Part shown: piece by piece, positions 37,850-47,284 of the stretch | Numbering within the stretch: the first letter of the stretch is position 1 | How the letters are laid out: every line of letters begins with the position of its first letter | Source of the DNA: an uncultured Paracoccaceae bacterium | GTDB lineage: Bacteria; Pseudomonadota; Alphaproteobacteria; Rhodobacterales; Rhodobacteraceae | NCBI GenBank assembly: GCA_947493745.1 | Contig: CANLSM010000004.1 | Location: 1 to 64,000, forward strand | Length of the DNA: 64,000 nt | Direction: 5' to 3' | Notes under the pieces: generated by a model | Databases searched by the model: none | What the model was told of the DNA's origin: nothing | What the model saw: only the letters and a program-made list of their open reading frames with translations | Position numbers and translations under genes: made by a program

Positions 37850-38488
37850 TCAGGAGCGGGCCTTGCCCACCAGCTTCCAGATCACGGGAAAGAGAAGGGC
37901 AGCAAGTGCAAGCTTCAGGCCATCGCCGATCAGGTAAGGCGTCAGCCCCCAGGCAAAAGTCTGATCCCAGATCGTGCTGAACCTGCCTGCATCATAAAGC
38001 CCGCCATCCACGATCACCTTGTTGAGCCAGAGGACCCCGGGCACATAGATCAGAACATTCCCGATCAGCATCGCAGCGCCCATCTTGAAAATGTTGCGGT
38101 CCCAGGCCTTGCGGGCGGCAAAGCCGAGTGCAAGGGCCGCCAGAACATAGCCAAGCAGATAGCCGCCCGTACCACCAAGCATGTAGCCGAGGCCGTTGTT
38201 TTCAACAGAGGAACCGGCAAAGACATCATAGCCCAGCGCACCGATCGCCATATACCCAAGGATTGTCACAAGCCCCAGACGTGGACCATAGGCAGCCCCG
38301 ATACTCAGCACCGCAAACGTTCCCAGCGTGACCGGGACCGGTGATGGCCACATGTACACGTTGATTTTGGCAGCGATGGCCAGAGCGGCAATCCCCACGA
38401 CTATCAGGACGGCGCGCCGAAGCCAGAGCCCTATACCATGGGTCGCCCAGAGACGTTCGCTCAGGACCGGTGAAGCTGCATATGACAT
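37850..38488 (-). CDS. bioY: Biotin transporter substrate-binding component BioY
   Basis: The 212-residue membrane protein is the S component of a biotin ECF transporter. It shows the BioY pattern WPSPVPVTLGTFAVLSIGAA, GLVTILGYMAIGALGYDVFA and GGTGGYLLGYVLAALALGFA. No bioM or bioN energising genes are nearby; solitary BioY proteins exist and can support uptake. The N-terminal 20 residues before WLRRAVLIVVG are an extension. Upstream is a short TTGTCTACAT palindrome that may be a BioR-type operator. Confidence 0.92.
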   Translation of the reverse strand: MSYAASPVLSERLWATHGIGLWLRRAVLIVVGIAALAIAAKINVYMWPSPVPVTLGTFAVLSIGAAYGPRLGLVTILGYMAIGALGYDVFAGSSVENNGLGYMLGGTGGYLLGYVLAALALGFAARKAWDRNIFKMGAAMLIGNVLIYVPGVLWLNKVIVDGGLYDAGRFSTIWDQTFAWGLTPYLIGDGLKLALAALLFPVIWKLVGKARS

Positions 38489-38514
38489 GGGACTGTTCCT
38501 CGATTGCCTTTGAT

Positions 38515-38524
38515 TTGTCTACAT
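38515..38524. promoter_or_regulatory. Short palindrome ahead of bioY, possible BioR-like site
   Basis: TTGTCTACAT has the symmetric layout of the known BioR operator TTATCTATAA, with compensating changes (A to G, T to C). It is 27 bases before the bioY ATG. The match is short and the assignment weak. Confidence 0.3.
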
Positions 38525-38561
38525 TTGCCACGGGCGAAAAGGCGCGACAAGGGCAAACCGG

Positions 38562-38975
38562 TCAGGACCGGGTGTGATGCGACCGCAGGACATAATCCTT
38601 TCGCGGCCCCCGAACCTGCCAGACGGACCGCCAGCGTGGCCAGTCGGTGAAGTCATAGTCCACCTCATACTGGTCAGGCTCACAGTGATGAGACGCATGC
38701 GGACGCAGCCCGTCGAGAGTGATGGTGTGAAAGGAACGCCCGTCCTCAAAGGACACGGCAATGCCAACTGGTGCCTTTTGCCAGAGATACCGCCGCTCTG
38801 CCTGCATCGGCCTTTGCCCTTTGATCTCCAACATGCCTGTCTCATGATAAAGCAGTCCGTCGGCAAGCGCAGTGAAGGTCAGAATGCCTTTCACATGGCT
38901 CTGAGCGCCGGATATGTGATCCGTGATCTCGCGCGAAAACGTCCAACTGCCCAGAAACGCATCAAGGCTCGACAC
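38562..38975 (-). CDS. DUF6314-like protein
   Basis: The 137-residue protein reads MSSLDAFLGSWTFSREITDH and contains HVKGILTFTALADGLLYHET, LWQKAPVGIAVSFEDGRSFH and the end RKDYVLRSHHTRS, a beta-rich lipocalin-like pattern I associate with DUF6314. A GTG start at 38975 is preferred because AGGAAA lies 7 bases upstream; ATG codons at 39002 and 39056 lack ribosome sites, and the latter overlaps the purB start. It is divergent from purB and has no proven function. Confidence 0.65.
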   Translation of the reverse strand: MSSLDAFLGSWTFSREITDHISGAQSHVKGILTFTALADGLLYHETGMLEIKGQRPMQAERRYLWQKAPVGIAVSFEDGRSFHTITLDGLRPHASHHCEPDQYEVDYDFTDWPRWRSVWQVRGPRKDYVLRSHHTRS

Positions 38976-39054
38976 TCGGTTTTCCTGTTGCTTGTATCCC
39001 ATGGCATGTGAGTTTATCAGGACCCCGAACCCACAGACCACAGGAAACTCGCCC

Positions 39055-40362
39055 ATGATCCCTCGCTATTCGCGTCCCGATATGGTGGCCATCTGGTCAC
39101 CGGAGAGCAAATTCCGGATCTGGTACGAGATCGAGGCCCATGCCTGCGATGCGCAGGCCGCACTCGGGGTCATTCCGAAAGCGAGTGCCGAGGCCGTCTG
39201 GAAGGCCCGGGATGTGGAGTTCGACGTCGCGCGGATCGACGAGATCGAGGCGGTCACCAAGCATGATGTCATCGCGTTTCTGACCCATCTGGCCGAGATC
39301 ATCGGCAATGAGGAGGCGCGTTTCGTGCATCAGGGGATGACCTCATCAGATGTGCTCGACACGACTTTCAATGTCCAACTGGTGCGCGCGACGGATATCC
39401 TGCTGAATGGCATGGACGGGCTGCTTGAGGCTATCAAAAGGCGCGCTCTTGAGCACAAGGATACAGTCTGCATCGGGCGCAGCCACGGCATTCACGCGGA
39501 ACCCGTGACCTTCGGGCTGAAACTTGCGCAGGCCCATGCGGAGATGGACCGGAACCGGGATCGGTTGCGCTCGGCCCGGGCCGAGATCGCGACCGGGGCC
39601 ATTTCGGGCGCCGTGGGAACCTTTGCCAATATTGACCCTGGTGTCGAGGCGCATGTCTGCGAGAAGCTGGGGCTGGAGCCCGAGCCGGTCTCGACCCAGG
39701 TCATTCCGCGTGACCGGCATGCCGCCTATTTCGCGACCCTTGGTGTCGTAGCCTCGTCGATTGAGCGCATTGCCACCGAGATTCGCCATCTGCAACGCAC
39801 CGAAGTGCTGGAGGTGGAGGAGTATTTCTCGCCCGGGCAGAAAGGCTCGAGTGCGATGCCGCACAAGCGCAACCCAGTGCTGACCGAGAACCTGACAGGC
39901 CTCGCACGCCTTGTGCGCATGGCCGTGGTGCCCGCAATGGAAAATGTCGCGCTCTGGCATGAGCGCGATATCTCGCATTCCTCGGTCGAGCGGAATATCG
40001 GGCCGGATGCGACGGTGACGCTGGATTTCGCGATTGCCCGGCTGACATCTGTCATCGACAAGCTCGTTGTCTATCCTGAAAACATGGACGCCAACATGAA
40101 CAAGTTTCGCGGGCTTGTGCATTCCCAGCGCGTCCTGCTGGCGCTGACCCAGAAGGGGCTCAGCCGCGAGGACAGCTACCGGCTGGTGCAGCGCAATGCG
40201 ATGAAGGTCTGGGAAGAGGGCGCTGATTTCATGACCGAGCTCAAGGGTGATGCGGAAGTCACCGCCGCGCTGAGCGATGCGGAGATCGAGGAGAAGTTTG
40301 ATCTCGGCTACCACACCAAACATGTCGACACGATTTTCGAGCGGGTGTTCGGAGCAGACTAG
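39055..40362 (+). CDS. purB: Adenylosuccinate lyase PurB
   Basis: PurB cleaves SAICAR and adenylosuccinate, acting twice in purine synthesis. The 435-residue protein has the fumarase/aspartase signature GSSAMPHKRNP with the mobile active-site loop, the His-containing IGRSHGIHAEPVTFGLKLAQ, and HQGMTSSDVLDT. The ATG at 39055 gives MIPRYSRPDMVAIWSPESKF, the standard start, with AGGAAA upstream. Its TAG overlaps the stop of a decayed minus-strand gene. The purC-purS-purQ genes follow about 3.4 kb downstream. Confidence 0.96.
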   Translation: MIPRYSRPDMVAIWSPESKFRIWYEIEAHACDAQAALGVIPKASAEAVWKARDVEFDVARIDEIEAVTKHDVIAFLTHLAEIIGNEEARFVHQGMTSSDVLDTTFNVQLVRATDILLNGMDGLLEAIKRRALEHKDTVCIGRSHGIHAEPVTFGLKLAQAHAEMDRNRDRLRSARAEIATGAISGAVGTFANIDPGVEAHVCEKLGLEPEPVSTQVIPRDRHAAYFATLGVVASSIERIATEIRHLQRTEVLEVEEYFSPGQKGSSAMPHKRNPVLTENLTGLARLVRMAVVPAMENVALWHERDISHSSVERNIGPDATVTLDFAIARLTSVIDKLVVYPENMDANMNKFRGLVHSQRVLLALTQKGLSREDSYRLVQRNAMKVWEEGADFMTELKGDAEVTAALSDAEIEEKFDLGYHTKHVDTIFERVFGAD

Positions 40363-40697
40363 CAGGTCTCGAACGGCACGTCCCACTGCGGCAGTTGCCG
40401 GGGTGTCGCAAGATCACCCCAAGCCGGGTTTTCGGCCAGGTCGACAATTCTCGGGCACGAGACCGCGCGGACACCAGATCATCGAAACGCTTGGCACAAG
40501 CTTGTTCCATTGATGTTGGAATTGATCGTCGCGGCCAGTTCCGCCTTGGGCGCAAGGTTGACGGTGCACTGACCTTCCCGGCCAACGGACAGGACATAGA
40601 CAGAGTGCGGGCCATCGGTGAACGCGGCCGAACTCGAACAGATCTGCGCCTTCCACTCAACAGGCGGTGAACCGACCGGGACAGAGCTGCGCAACAC
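40359..40697 (-). pseudogene. Decayed small gene with an in-frame TGA, probably once secreted
   Basis: One minus-strand frame reads VEWKAQICSSSAAFTDGPHS, then VGREGQCTVNLAPKAELAAT and NGTSLCQAF, meets TGA at 40481-40479, and continues in the same frame as RIVDLAENPAWGDLATPRQ, LPQWDVPFETC and TAG. Codon use on both sides of the TGA looks coding. Paired cysteines suggest an exported protein, but no signal peptide or good start is visible. It is most simply a pseudogene; a sequencing error or a frameshift is possible. Confidence 0.4.
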
Positions 40698-40718
40698 AGA
40701 GACAGGAGGTTCAAACAG

Positions 40719-41237
40719 ATGATGACACGCAGGATCCTGCTCGGCACACTGGCAGCAAGCCTTTGTACACCGGTGCGCGCCAGTGCGGATTTCACCTTTG
40801 CCTCCATTGACGGTGGTCAGATCAGCCTCGCAGGCCTTCGCGGGCAACCGGTGCTGGTCGTCAACACGGCGTCGCTTTGCGCCTACACCCCTCAATATGA
40901 CCAGTTGCAGGCGCTCCACGAGGCCTATGCGGGCCGCGCGGTCATTCTTGCGGTGCCCTCCGACGATTTCGGCGGGCAGGAGTTGTCAGATGAGGCGGAG
41001 GTCAAGGAGTTCTGTGAACTGAATTTCGCGCTGACCCTGCCGATGACAGAGATCACGAAGGTACGCGGTGCGCGCCAACATCCCTTCTATCGCTGGGCCG
41101 CCGATCAGGGCGTGATCCCGCGCTGGAATTTTCACAAGATACTGCTCGATACAAATGGCGCAATCGCGGCGGAATTTCCGACCACGGTCTCTCCGACCGA
41201 TCCGAAAATCCGGGGCGCAATCGACCGGCTACTTTAG
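40719..41237 (+). CDS. Exported glutathione peroxidase-family protein
   Basis: The 172-residue protein starts MMTRRILLGTLAASLCTPVR, a signal peptide, so it should act in the periplasm. The peroxidase triad is visible: Cys54 in NTASLCAYTPQYDQL, Gln in PSDDFGGQEL, and Trp in IPRWNFHKILLD. The Cys form replaces selenocysteine of animal enzymes and usually uses thioredoxin-like donors. AGGAGG precedes the start. It overlaps the convergent MprF-like gene by nine bases at its end. Confidence 0.9.
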   Translation: MMTRRILLGTLAASLCTPVRASADFTFASIDGGQISLAGLRGQPVLVVNTASLCAYTPQYDQLQALHEAYAGRAVILAVPSDDFGGQELSDEAEVKEFCELNFALTLPMTEITKVRGARQHPFYRWAADQGVIPRWNFHKILLDTNGAIAAEFPTTVSPTDPKIRGAIDRLL

Positions 41238-43226
41238 ATCCGGCACGGGCGGTTTCTGCAACGGCGACATGATCAGCGCCCGAATGGCGCGAGCAGGTTC
41301 CAAAGGAAGGCGACGACGGGTTGCGATATGGACCGGGCGCCAGTCCGGCGCGAACAGATCCTTGAACCTTGCAAGCCCCCGCAGATGCCGACCGAATCTG
41401 TCGCTGTGATAAAGCCAGGCCCCGACACCGTCCAGTCCCCTGAGAAGAACCGGGCACAGGCTGAACTGCGCGACCCCGTCGCCACCTGCCTGACGGATCG
41501 CCGCAACAATGAGGCTGTGCATCGTACCATCAGGCGCATCGGACCGTTGCCGCATGACGTCTATGGACATCTCACGGCCGTCGCCCGAGCGCCAGAGACT
41601 GACAAAGGCAACCGGCCGGTCATCGATGCTGGCAACCAGACAATCGAAACGCGCCAGGTATTCAGGCGCAAAGACGCCTTGGGAAAACCCCATCGGCCTG
41701 CCATGGGACCGTTGCCAGTCCGCATCGATCTCGGCCAGATCCTTCATCGGTAACCGACCGGGGCCGAAGGTTTCGATCCTCAGCCACTCTTTCTCGGCAT
41801 GGCGCATCTTGCGCCGAAGCTGGCGCGCGGAAGGCCCCTCGGTCGAGAACGAGGCAGGATCGACAAAGGCCTCCTCCCCCAGCTTCTGAACCTTTAGCCC
41901 ATGTCGTGCGAGGCAACCGGACCAGCCTGACCCGATCCGGTAGGCACAGGGTTCACACAATCGCGCGTCGGCCTCCTCCAGAAACCGTTTTGCCAGAAAG
42001 GGCCAATGGATCGCGGGGCCAACCGGATCGCCGAGAGCGATCAGGCTGTTGCCCTGACGCGCGATCATCAGAAACGCCTTTCGGTCCGGGGCCATCAGGA
42101 AGGACTTGTCCCCCAAACAGGCAAGCGCGCTTTCGGCCCGGCTGCTCCGTTGCAGGACAAGCTCCACATCGAGCGGCAATGCCCCAATCCCCGCAGGCGC
42201 GATGATATCTTCGCGCGGCAACGATGAACGGCGACGCTCGTATCCACGGCCCGCAATCTCGGCATTGAGCAGCAGCAGTGCGGCGGGGATCAACGGCAAA
42301 CCGTAATAGATGCCGCGGTAGACGATCAGCGCGGCGAGCAATTCTGCGGTCGGGATTCCCGGCAGACAGATCAACGCGGTTGCCTCAAGCGCACCTATAC
42401 CGGCAGGCGCGTTTGACAGGAGAGCAGCCCCAAGTGCCAGCGCATAAATCGGCAGAAAGCTCAGCGGATCAGGCGCCAATTCGCCGGGCAGAAGCACCCA
42501 GAAGGCGAGGCCCGCCGGGACCAGATCGAGCACTGTCAAAGCCCCAATCCGGCGTATCGCGCGGGGGCCCGGCAGACGGATCTTGCGACCGGACAGGTCG
42601 AACTCGGGGATCAGGATGCCCGCACCAAGCAGAAGCGCGCCTGACCCGAGGCCGGTAAGGCCAAGGGCGCGCATGCTCGCCTCGGACAGTCCGGTAATCA
42701 TTGCGGCCTCGGTCGGCGCGAAGGTCAGCCAGAAGCTCAGCCCCAGCAACAATGCCGAGGCGAAAGCCATGGTCACGACGCCGGAGACCATGGCAGCTTC
42801 CATCAGCGAGCGGCCATATCTGCGCCCCATGCGCCATCGGATCAGAGTGCCTGTGACGACACCAAACCCCAGCGCCTGGCCGAACGCTACTGCGGAAAAA
42901 CCAGTCACGAACGCCTGTCGCGGCGGAAGGCCCACGCCCAGCAGTCGCCCGGCGATTACATCGTAACCCGAAACCGCCGCGAGGCTCAGCGCCGACAGAA
43001 GACAGCAGACCAATGCAGCCTCCAGCGGGATTTGACGCAGGGCGATGCCCACTTCCGACGCCTCGACACCGCTGATCTGACGCCAGGCGATCCAGATGAA
43101 GAGCAGTGACAGACAGGTGGGGAGCACCAGCTTGCTGGCTGTATGACGCAGGAAAACCTGCGTCTCCGTCGGCATTTCAGCCGTCAATTCGACAGCACGA
43201 GAGCGCCGTTTCTCAAAAATCCTCAC
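41229..43226 (-). CDS. MprF-like protein: flippase-type membrane domain plus DUF2156 acyl/aminoacyltransferase domain
   Basis: The protein of about 665 residues has an N-terminal membrane half (LVLPTCLSLLFIWIAWRQIS, GFSAVAFGQALGFGVVTGTL, LSNAPAGIGALEATALICL) and a C-terminal GNAT-like DUF2156 domain (KSFLMAPDRKAFLMIARQGN, FVSLWRSGDGREMSIDVMR). This is the architecture of phosphatidylglycerol lysyl/alanyl transferases, which modify lipids and resist cationic peptides; in alphaproteobacteria LpiA and ornithine-lipid-related proteins also belong here. The start is uncertain: GTG 43226 has AAGGGA upstream, ATG 43175 is the next choice. Confidence 0.82.
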   Translation of the reverse strand: MRIFEKRRSRAVELTAEMPTETQVFLRHTASKLVLPTCLSLLFIWIAWRQISGVEASEVGIALRQIPLEAALVCCLLSALSLAAVSGYDVIAGRLLGVGLPPRQAFVTGFSAVAFGQALGFGVVTGTLIRWRMGRRYGRSLMEAAMVSGVVTMAFASALLLGLSFWLTFAPTEAAMITGLSEASMRALGLTGLGSGALLLGAGILIPEFDLSGRKIRLPGPRAIRRIGALTVLDLVPAGLAFWVLLPGELAPDPLSFLPIYALALGAALLSNAPAGIGALEATALICLPGIPTAELLAALIVYRGIYYGLPLIPAALLLLNAEIAGRGYERRRSSLPREDIIAPAGIGALPLDVELVLQRSSRAESALACLGDKSFLMAPDRKAFLMIARQGNSLIALGDPVGPAIHWPFLAKRFLEEADARLCEPCAYRIGSGWSGCLARHGLKVQKLGEEAFVDPASFSTEGPSARQLRRKMRHAEKEWLRIETFGPGRLPMKDLAEIDADWQRSHGRPMGFSQGVFAPEYLARFDCLVASIDDRPVAFVSLWRSGDGREMSIDVMRQRSDAPDGTMHSLIVAAIRQAGGDGVAQFSLCPVLLRGLDGVGAWLYHSDRFGRHLRGLARFKDLFAPDWRPVHIATRRRLPLEPARAIRALIMSPLQKPPVPDLK

Positions 43227-43294
43227 ACACCCGATCCCTTTACCCCTCGCCTCCGGTCCTAGAAGCAAGGGGTAAGGTTCGGGTTAACGCGGGA

Positions 43295-43609
43295 TCAGAC
43301 CTCGGACATCACCTGGGCCTTGGCCTCAATCATCAGCGCGGCCATCTTGGCGCGGATTGTCGCCTCGTCTGCCTTGGAGCCCAGATCGCCGGAGACCTTG
43401 CGATAGACATCCTCGTCGCCGGCTTCCTCGAAATCCGACTTGATAACTTCGCGGGCGTATTCCGCCGCCTCATCACCGGACTTCCCCATCAGTTCGGCCG
43501 CCCAGAGCCCGAGGAGCTTGTTGCGTCGCGCCTCCGCCTTGAACTGCATTTCCGCATCATGGGCGAATTTCTTTTCAAAGGCATCTTCGCGTTCGTCAAA
43601 ACCGCTCAT
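43295..43609 (-). CDS. F1-ATPase inhibitor zeta subunit (DUF1476)
   Basis: The 104-residue helical protein (MSGFDEREDAFEKKFAHDAE, then RRNKLLGLWAAELMG) is the DUF1476 family, whose Paracoccus member is the zeta subunit that inhibits ATP hydrolysis by F1. The polar N terminus is the inhibitory segment in that protein; the rest forms a four-helix bundle. GAGGAG precedes the ATG. It is divergent from purC, as I recall being common in Rhodobacterales, and not linked to the atp operon. Confidence 0.93.
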   Translation of the reverse strand: MSGFDEREDAFEKKFAHDAEMQFKAEARRNKLLGLWAAELMGKSGDEAAEYAREVIKSDFEEAGDEDVYRKVSGDLGSKADEATIRAKMAALMIEAKAQVMSEV

Positions 43610-43710
43610 CTGAGCTCCTCCGTAAGGGCAATTGTGATTGCATCAGAGGTAACGCCCCGGGCGGGTGCGTACAAGGGTCATCCGCCCGAATCCTTGCCCC
43701 TCACCTCCCC

Positions 43711-43730
43711 TTGACCTATAGCGAGGTCAA
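43711..43730. promoter_or_regulatory. Inverted repeat in the purC upstream region
   Basis: TTGACCT (43711-43717) and AGGTCAA (43724-43730) form a 7-bp perfect dyad with a 6-base spacer, 19-38 bases before the purC ATG. The left arm also resembles a -35. It could be an operator or chance. Confidence 0.3.
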
Positions 43731-43748
43731 AGTCAGCAGGAGGCCAGA

Positions 43749-44510
43749 ATGGCACGGCGCAGAATGGTTTACGAGGGCAAGGCCAAGATCCTCTACGAGG
43801 GGCCGGAGCCCGAGACGCTGATCCAGTACTTCAAAGACGATGCGACAGCCTACAACGCCGAAAAGCGCGATGTGATCGACGGCAAGGGCGTGCTGAACAA
43901 CCGCTTGTCCGAGCATTTCATGACCGGGCTCAACGGTATCGGCGTGCCGACCCATTTCATCAAGCGGCTGAACATGCGCGAACAACTGATCCGCGCGGTC
44001 GAGATCATCCCGCTGGAGGTCGTGGTCCGCAATATCGCAGCCGGATCGATGTCAAAGCGACTGGGGATCGCCGAAGGCACCCCGATGCCGCGCCCGATCA
44101 TCGAATTCTACTACAAGGACGACAGTCTCGGTGACCCGTTGGTGACCGAGGAGCATATCATCGCCTTCAACTGGGCCACCCAGCAGGACATCGACGACAT
44201 GATCGCTCTGGCGCTCAGGGTGAACGACTACATGTCAGGCCTGATGTATGGCGTCGGCATCCGGCTGGTCGATTTCAAGATCGAGATCGGGCGTATCTTC
44301 GAGGGTGATTTCCAGCGGCTCATCGTGGCCGACGAGATCAGCCCGGACAGCTGCCGCCTGTGGGATATCGAAACCGGGCAGAAGCTCGACAAGGACGTGT
44401 TCCGGCAGGATATCGGCAGTCTCGCCGATGCCTATACGGAGGTGGCGACCCGGCTGGGTGTGATGCCACGCAACGGAACTGTCACGAGCGGCCCCAAACT
44501 GGTGAACTGA
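43749..44510 (+). CDS. purC: Phosphoribosylaminoimidazole-succinocarboxamide synthase PurC
   Basis: PurC joins aspartate to CAIR with ATP. The 253-residue protein has [20 protein letters not shown] near the start, the conserved [18 protein letters not shown], and [16 protein letters not shown], all diagnostic. AGGAGG lies upstream. It is followed one base later by purS and then by purQ, the compact order used with a separate small PurL. Its product SAICAR is the substrate of PurB encoded upstream. Confidence 0.97.
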   Translation: MARRRMVYEGKAKILYEGPEPETLIQYFKDDATAYNAEKRDVIDGKGVLNNRLSEHFMTGLNGIGVPTHFIKRLNMREQLIRAVEIIPLEVVVRNIAAGSMSKRLGIAEGTPMPRPIIEFYYKDDSLGDPLVTEEHIIAFNWATQQDIDDMIALALRVNDYMSGLMYGVGIRLVDFKIEIGRIFEGDFQRLIVADEISPDSCRLWDIETGQKLDKDVFRQDIGSLADAYTEVATRLGVMPRNGTVTSGPKLVN

Positions 44511-44511
44511 G

Positions 44512-44751
44512 ATGAAAGCACGTGTCTTCGTAACCCTCAAGAACGGTGTTCTGGACCCACAGGGCGAGGCGGTTCGCCATGCGCTCGGCTCGCTCGGGTT
44601 TGACGGTGTCAGCGGCGTCCGGCAGGGCAAGGTGATCGAGCTTGATCTCACTGAGACCGACGCCACACGGGCCGAGGCACATGTGACCGAGATGTGCGAG
44701 AAACTGCTCGCCAACACGGTGATCGAGAACTACCGGGTGGAGCTTCTCTGA
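44512..44751 (+). CDS. purS: Phosphoribosylformylglycinamidine synthase subunit PurS
   Basis: The 79-residue protein ([20 protein letters not shown], then [20 protein letters not shown]) is the small bridging subunit that holds PurL and PurQ together in the three-part FGAM synthase. Its length is normal. It begins one base after purC and its stop overlaps the purQ ATG by one base. The PurL subunit is not in this window. Confidence 0.95.
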   Translation: MKARVFVTLKNGVLDPQGEAVRHALGSLGFDGVSGVRQGKVIELDLTETDATRAEAHVTEMCEKLLANTVIENYRVELL

Positions 44752-45422
44752 TGCGCGCCGGTGTGATCGTCTTTCCCGGCTCCAACTGCGATCGTGATCT
44801 GGCGCTGGCGCTGGAACGTGCCACCGGACGCCCGACCCGGATGATCTGGCACAAGGATCACGACCTGCCGCAAGGCCTTGATCTGATTGCCATACCCGGC
44901 GGCTTTTCCTTTGGCGACTATCTGCGCTGCGGCGCGATTGCAGCTACCGCGCCCATCATGCGGGCCGTCGTTGAATTCGCGAAAACAGGCGGTCACGTGC
45001 TCGGTGTCTGCAACGGGTTTCAGGTGCTGATCGAGACCAGTCTTCTGCCAGGCGCGCTCCTGCGCAACGCCAATCTGAAATTCGTCTGCCGGGATGTGGC
45101 GTTGAAAGTGGAAAGCCGCAAATCCTCCTTCACCGAAAAATTCCTTCAGGGCCAGGAGGTTACCTTCCCGGTTGCGCATCACGACGGCAACTATTTTGCC
45201 TCCGCAGAACTGCTGGAACGGCTGGAGGGGGAAAACCGCATCGCGTTCAGGTACCGCGACAATCCAAATGGCTCGACCGCTGACATAGCAGGTGTCCTGT
45301 CGGAAAACGGGCGGGTTCTTGGCATGATGCCCCATCCCGAGCGGCTGGATCAGCCCGAACTGGGCGGAACAGATGGGGCCATTCTGTTTGAGGGACTGGC
45401 GGAAGCACATTTGGCGGTTTAG
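44751..45422 (+). CDS. purQ: Phosphoribosylformylglycinamidine synthase glutaminase subunit PurQ
   Basis: The 223-residue class I glutaminase supplies ammonia to PurL. It begins [20 protein letters not shown], has the nucleophile elbow [12 protein letters not shown], and the His-Glu pair in [13 protein letters not shown] longer ORF reaches back into purS, but the ATG at 44751 gives the standard start and overlaps the purS stop. Confidence 0.96.
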   Translation: MRAGVIVFPGSNCDRDLALALERATGRPTRMIWHKDHDLPQGLDLIAIPGGFSFGDYLRCGAIAATAPIMRAVVEFAKTGGHVLGVCNGFQVLIETSLLPGALLRNANLKFVCRDVALKVESRKSSFTEKFLQGQEVTFPVAHHDGNYFASAELLERLEGENRIAFRYRDNPNGSTADIAGVLSENGRVLGMMPHPERLDQPELGGTDGAILFEGLAEAHLAV

Positions 45423-45508
45423 CGCCGAAACCCGTTGTTAGGCTTGAGTGTACCCCCCCATGGGCGTAGTTTCATGGGACTTGGGGGCAATTGAAAATTT
45501 CGGGCTGT

Positions 45509-47272
45509 ATGGCGGCGGATACTCATATCAATGCTGATCGCAACCTTCCCAGGATGGGCTCGCGCTCCGTCTCGGTTCTGGTCGTCATAGCGGTTCTGAC
45601 GCTTCTATACGTCTCCAACGACTTCCTCACAAAACGCTTCACCGAGAACTTCCGGACCGAGGCGCAAGTCAACGCCGCCGTTCTTTCTGCAAGTGTTAAG
45701 ACGACGCTGCAACAACACGCTTTGCTGCCGCCGCTTCTGGCGCGCGATCCGTTTCTGATCCGGGCTTTGCAGACAAAGGATTATGCCAGCACGTCGCAAC
45801 GTCTGATCGAACTGACAAGCTCCTTGGGTGATGCGCAGATCACACTTCTCGACATCTCCGGCCGGGTGGTGGCCTCGACCGAGCGTCGCCAGCTTGGGGA
45901 ACTGCTGGAGGAGCAGAATTTCTTTGTCGAGGCCCTTCGCGACAATATCACGGTGTTCTCGATTGTAGACGGACAGAACCCCGGCTCCCAATACGGTTTC
46001 TACTATTCCCAGATGATCCGCGACAATTCCAATGCCATCGGCGTTGTGGCCGTTGCGTTGAACGCGCGCGCGTTGGAGGAAAACTGGCGCCGCCGCAACA
46101 ACAACGTCGTCATCACGGATACGGGCGGCGAGATCATTCTTGCCTCCAACCCGTTCTGGCGAAACAAGAATATTGACGAACTTGTCAGCAATCAGCCTGC
46201 GGAGTTCGATTGGCCCAGCCGCATCCTGTCCCCCTCGCCCGACAGCGAAACGACGCCCTACGTCTACATCTATAACCGCCCGTTGCTGCGCAGTGCATCG
46301 AAGGTTGAGTTCCGCGGCTGGACACTGACCTATTTCGCCACGCTCGAAGATGTGCGGGCCGAGGTGAACACCATTCTCGCGCTGGAATTGATGGTGTTCT
46401 CGATCCTGATTGCCGCCGCGTTCTTCGTGCTCAGCAAACAGCAACAGATCCGCTCGGCGGAGATCGAACAGGAGTCAAACGCGCTCAGACGGCTCAATGA
46501 ACGATTGTCGAACGAAATCGCCGAACGCAAGCGAATCGAGAAAAACCTTCAGGAAGCCGAGCAGAGCCTTGAGCAGGCCTCGCGTCTGGCCGCCTTGGGA
46601 CACATGTCGGCTGCGGTCAGCCATGAGCTGAACCAGCCGCTGGCCGCGATGCGCACCTATCTGGCCGGTGCGCGCCTGCTTCTGAAACGCAAGCGTCAGG
46701 GCGAGGCCGATACATCGCTGGGCCGGATTGACGAGTTGATCGAGCGGATGGGAACAATCACCCGGCAGCTCAAGTCCTTTGCCCGAAAAAGCGACGGCCC
46801 GGCCGAGCCGGTTGATCTGCGCGGTTGTGTGGGTGCGGCCCTGATGCTGATGACGGAGCCGCTTGGCACCGGCAAGATCAAGGTGACGCGGACCCTGCCG
46901 GACGAGCCGGTAATGGTGGTCGCCGACCCCGTGCGGGTCGAGCAGATCATCGTCAATCTGCTGCGCAATGCTGTGGATGCCCTGAAGGACGTGAAAAAGC
47001 CGACGATTGATATCCTGCTTGTTGCGGGGCGTCAGATTTCCCTGTCAGTGCGCGACAATGGCAGCGGCATCAAGGATCTCGACAATCTGTTCGAGCCCTT
47101 CCATACCACCAAGAAACCGGGCGAGGGACTGGGGCTTGGCCTGGCCCTTTCAGCCGGGATCGCCAAGGAGCTGGGCGGCGGACTTTCCGCAAGAAACGCC
47201 ATGCCCAACGGCGCCATTTTCGAGCTGATCCTGCCAAGGGTGGATCACGAAGACGCCATTGCGGCGCAATAG
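45509..47272 (+). CDS. dctB: DctB-type membrane sensor histidine kinase
   Basis: The protein of about 587 residues has a first helix (SVSVLVVIAVLTLLYVSND), a periplasmic double-PAS-like sensor, a second helix (LMVFSILIAAAFFVLSK), a coiled coil, the H-box AAVSHELNQPLAAMRTY, and an ATPase domain (LRNAVDALKD, VRDNGSGI, GLGLGLALSAGI). This matches DctB, the dicarboxylate sensor. ATG 45509 is taken as the start; a TTG at 45491 is also in frame. The regulator gene follows after 12 bases. No dicarboxylate transporter is adjacent; the dctPQM genes here are 31 kb away with their own IclR. Confidence 0.9.
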   Translation: MAADTHINADRNLPRMGSRSVSVLVVIAVLTLLYVSNDFLTKRFTENFRTEAQVNAAVLSASVKTTLQQHALLPPLLARDPFLIRALQTKDYASTSQRLIELTSSLGDAQITLLDISGRVVASTERRQLGELLEEQNFFVEALRDNITVFSIVDGQNPGSQYGFYYSQMIRDNSNAIGVVAVALNARALEENWRRRNNNVVITDTGGEIILASNPFWRNKNIDELVSNQPAEFDWPSRILSPSPDSETTPYVYIYNRPLLRSASKVEFRGWTLTYFATLEDVRAEVNTILALELMVFSILIAAAFFVLSKQQQIRSAEIEQESNALRRLNERLSNEIAERKRIEKNLQEAEQSLEQASRLAALGHMSAAVSHELNQPLAAMRTYLAGARLLLKRKRQGEADTSLGRIDELIERMGTITRQLKSFARKSDGPAEPVDLRGCVGAALMLMTEPLGTGKIKVTRTLPDEPVMVVADPVRVEQIIVNLLRNAVDALKDVKKPTIDILLVAGRQISLSVRDNGSGIKDLDNLFEPFHTTKKPGEGLGLGLALSAGIAKELGGGLSARNAMPNGAIFELILPRVDHEDAIAAQ

Positions 47273-47284
47273 ACCGGAGACTAC

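Noticed and set aside
40395-40670. Plus-strand ORF between purB and the glutathione peroxidase
   Set aside because: Arg-rich shadow frame; the opposite strand reads more like a decayed gene.
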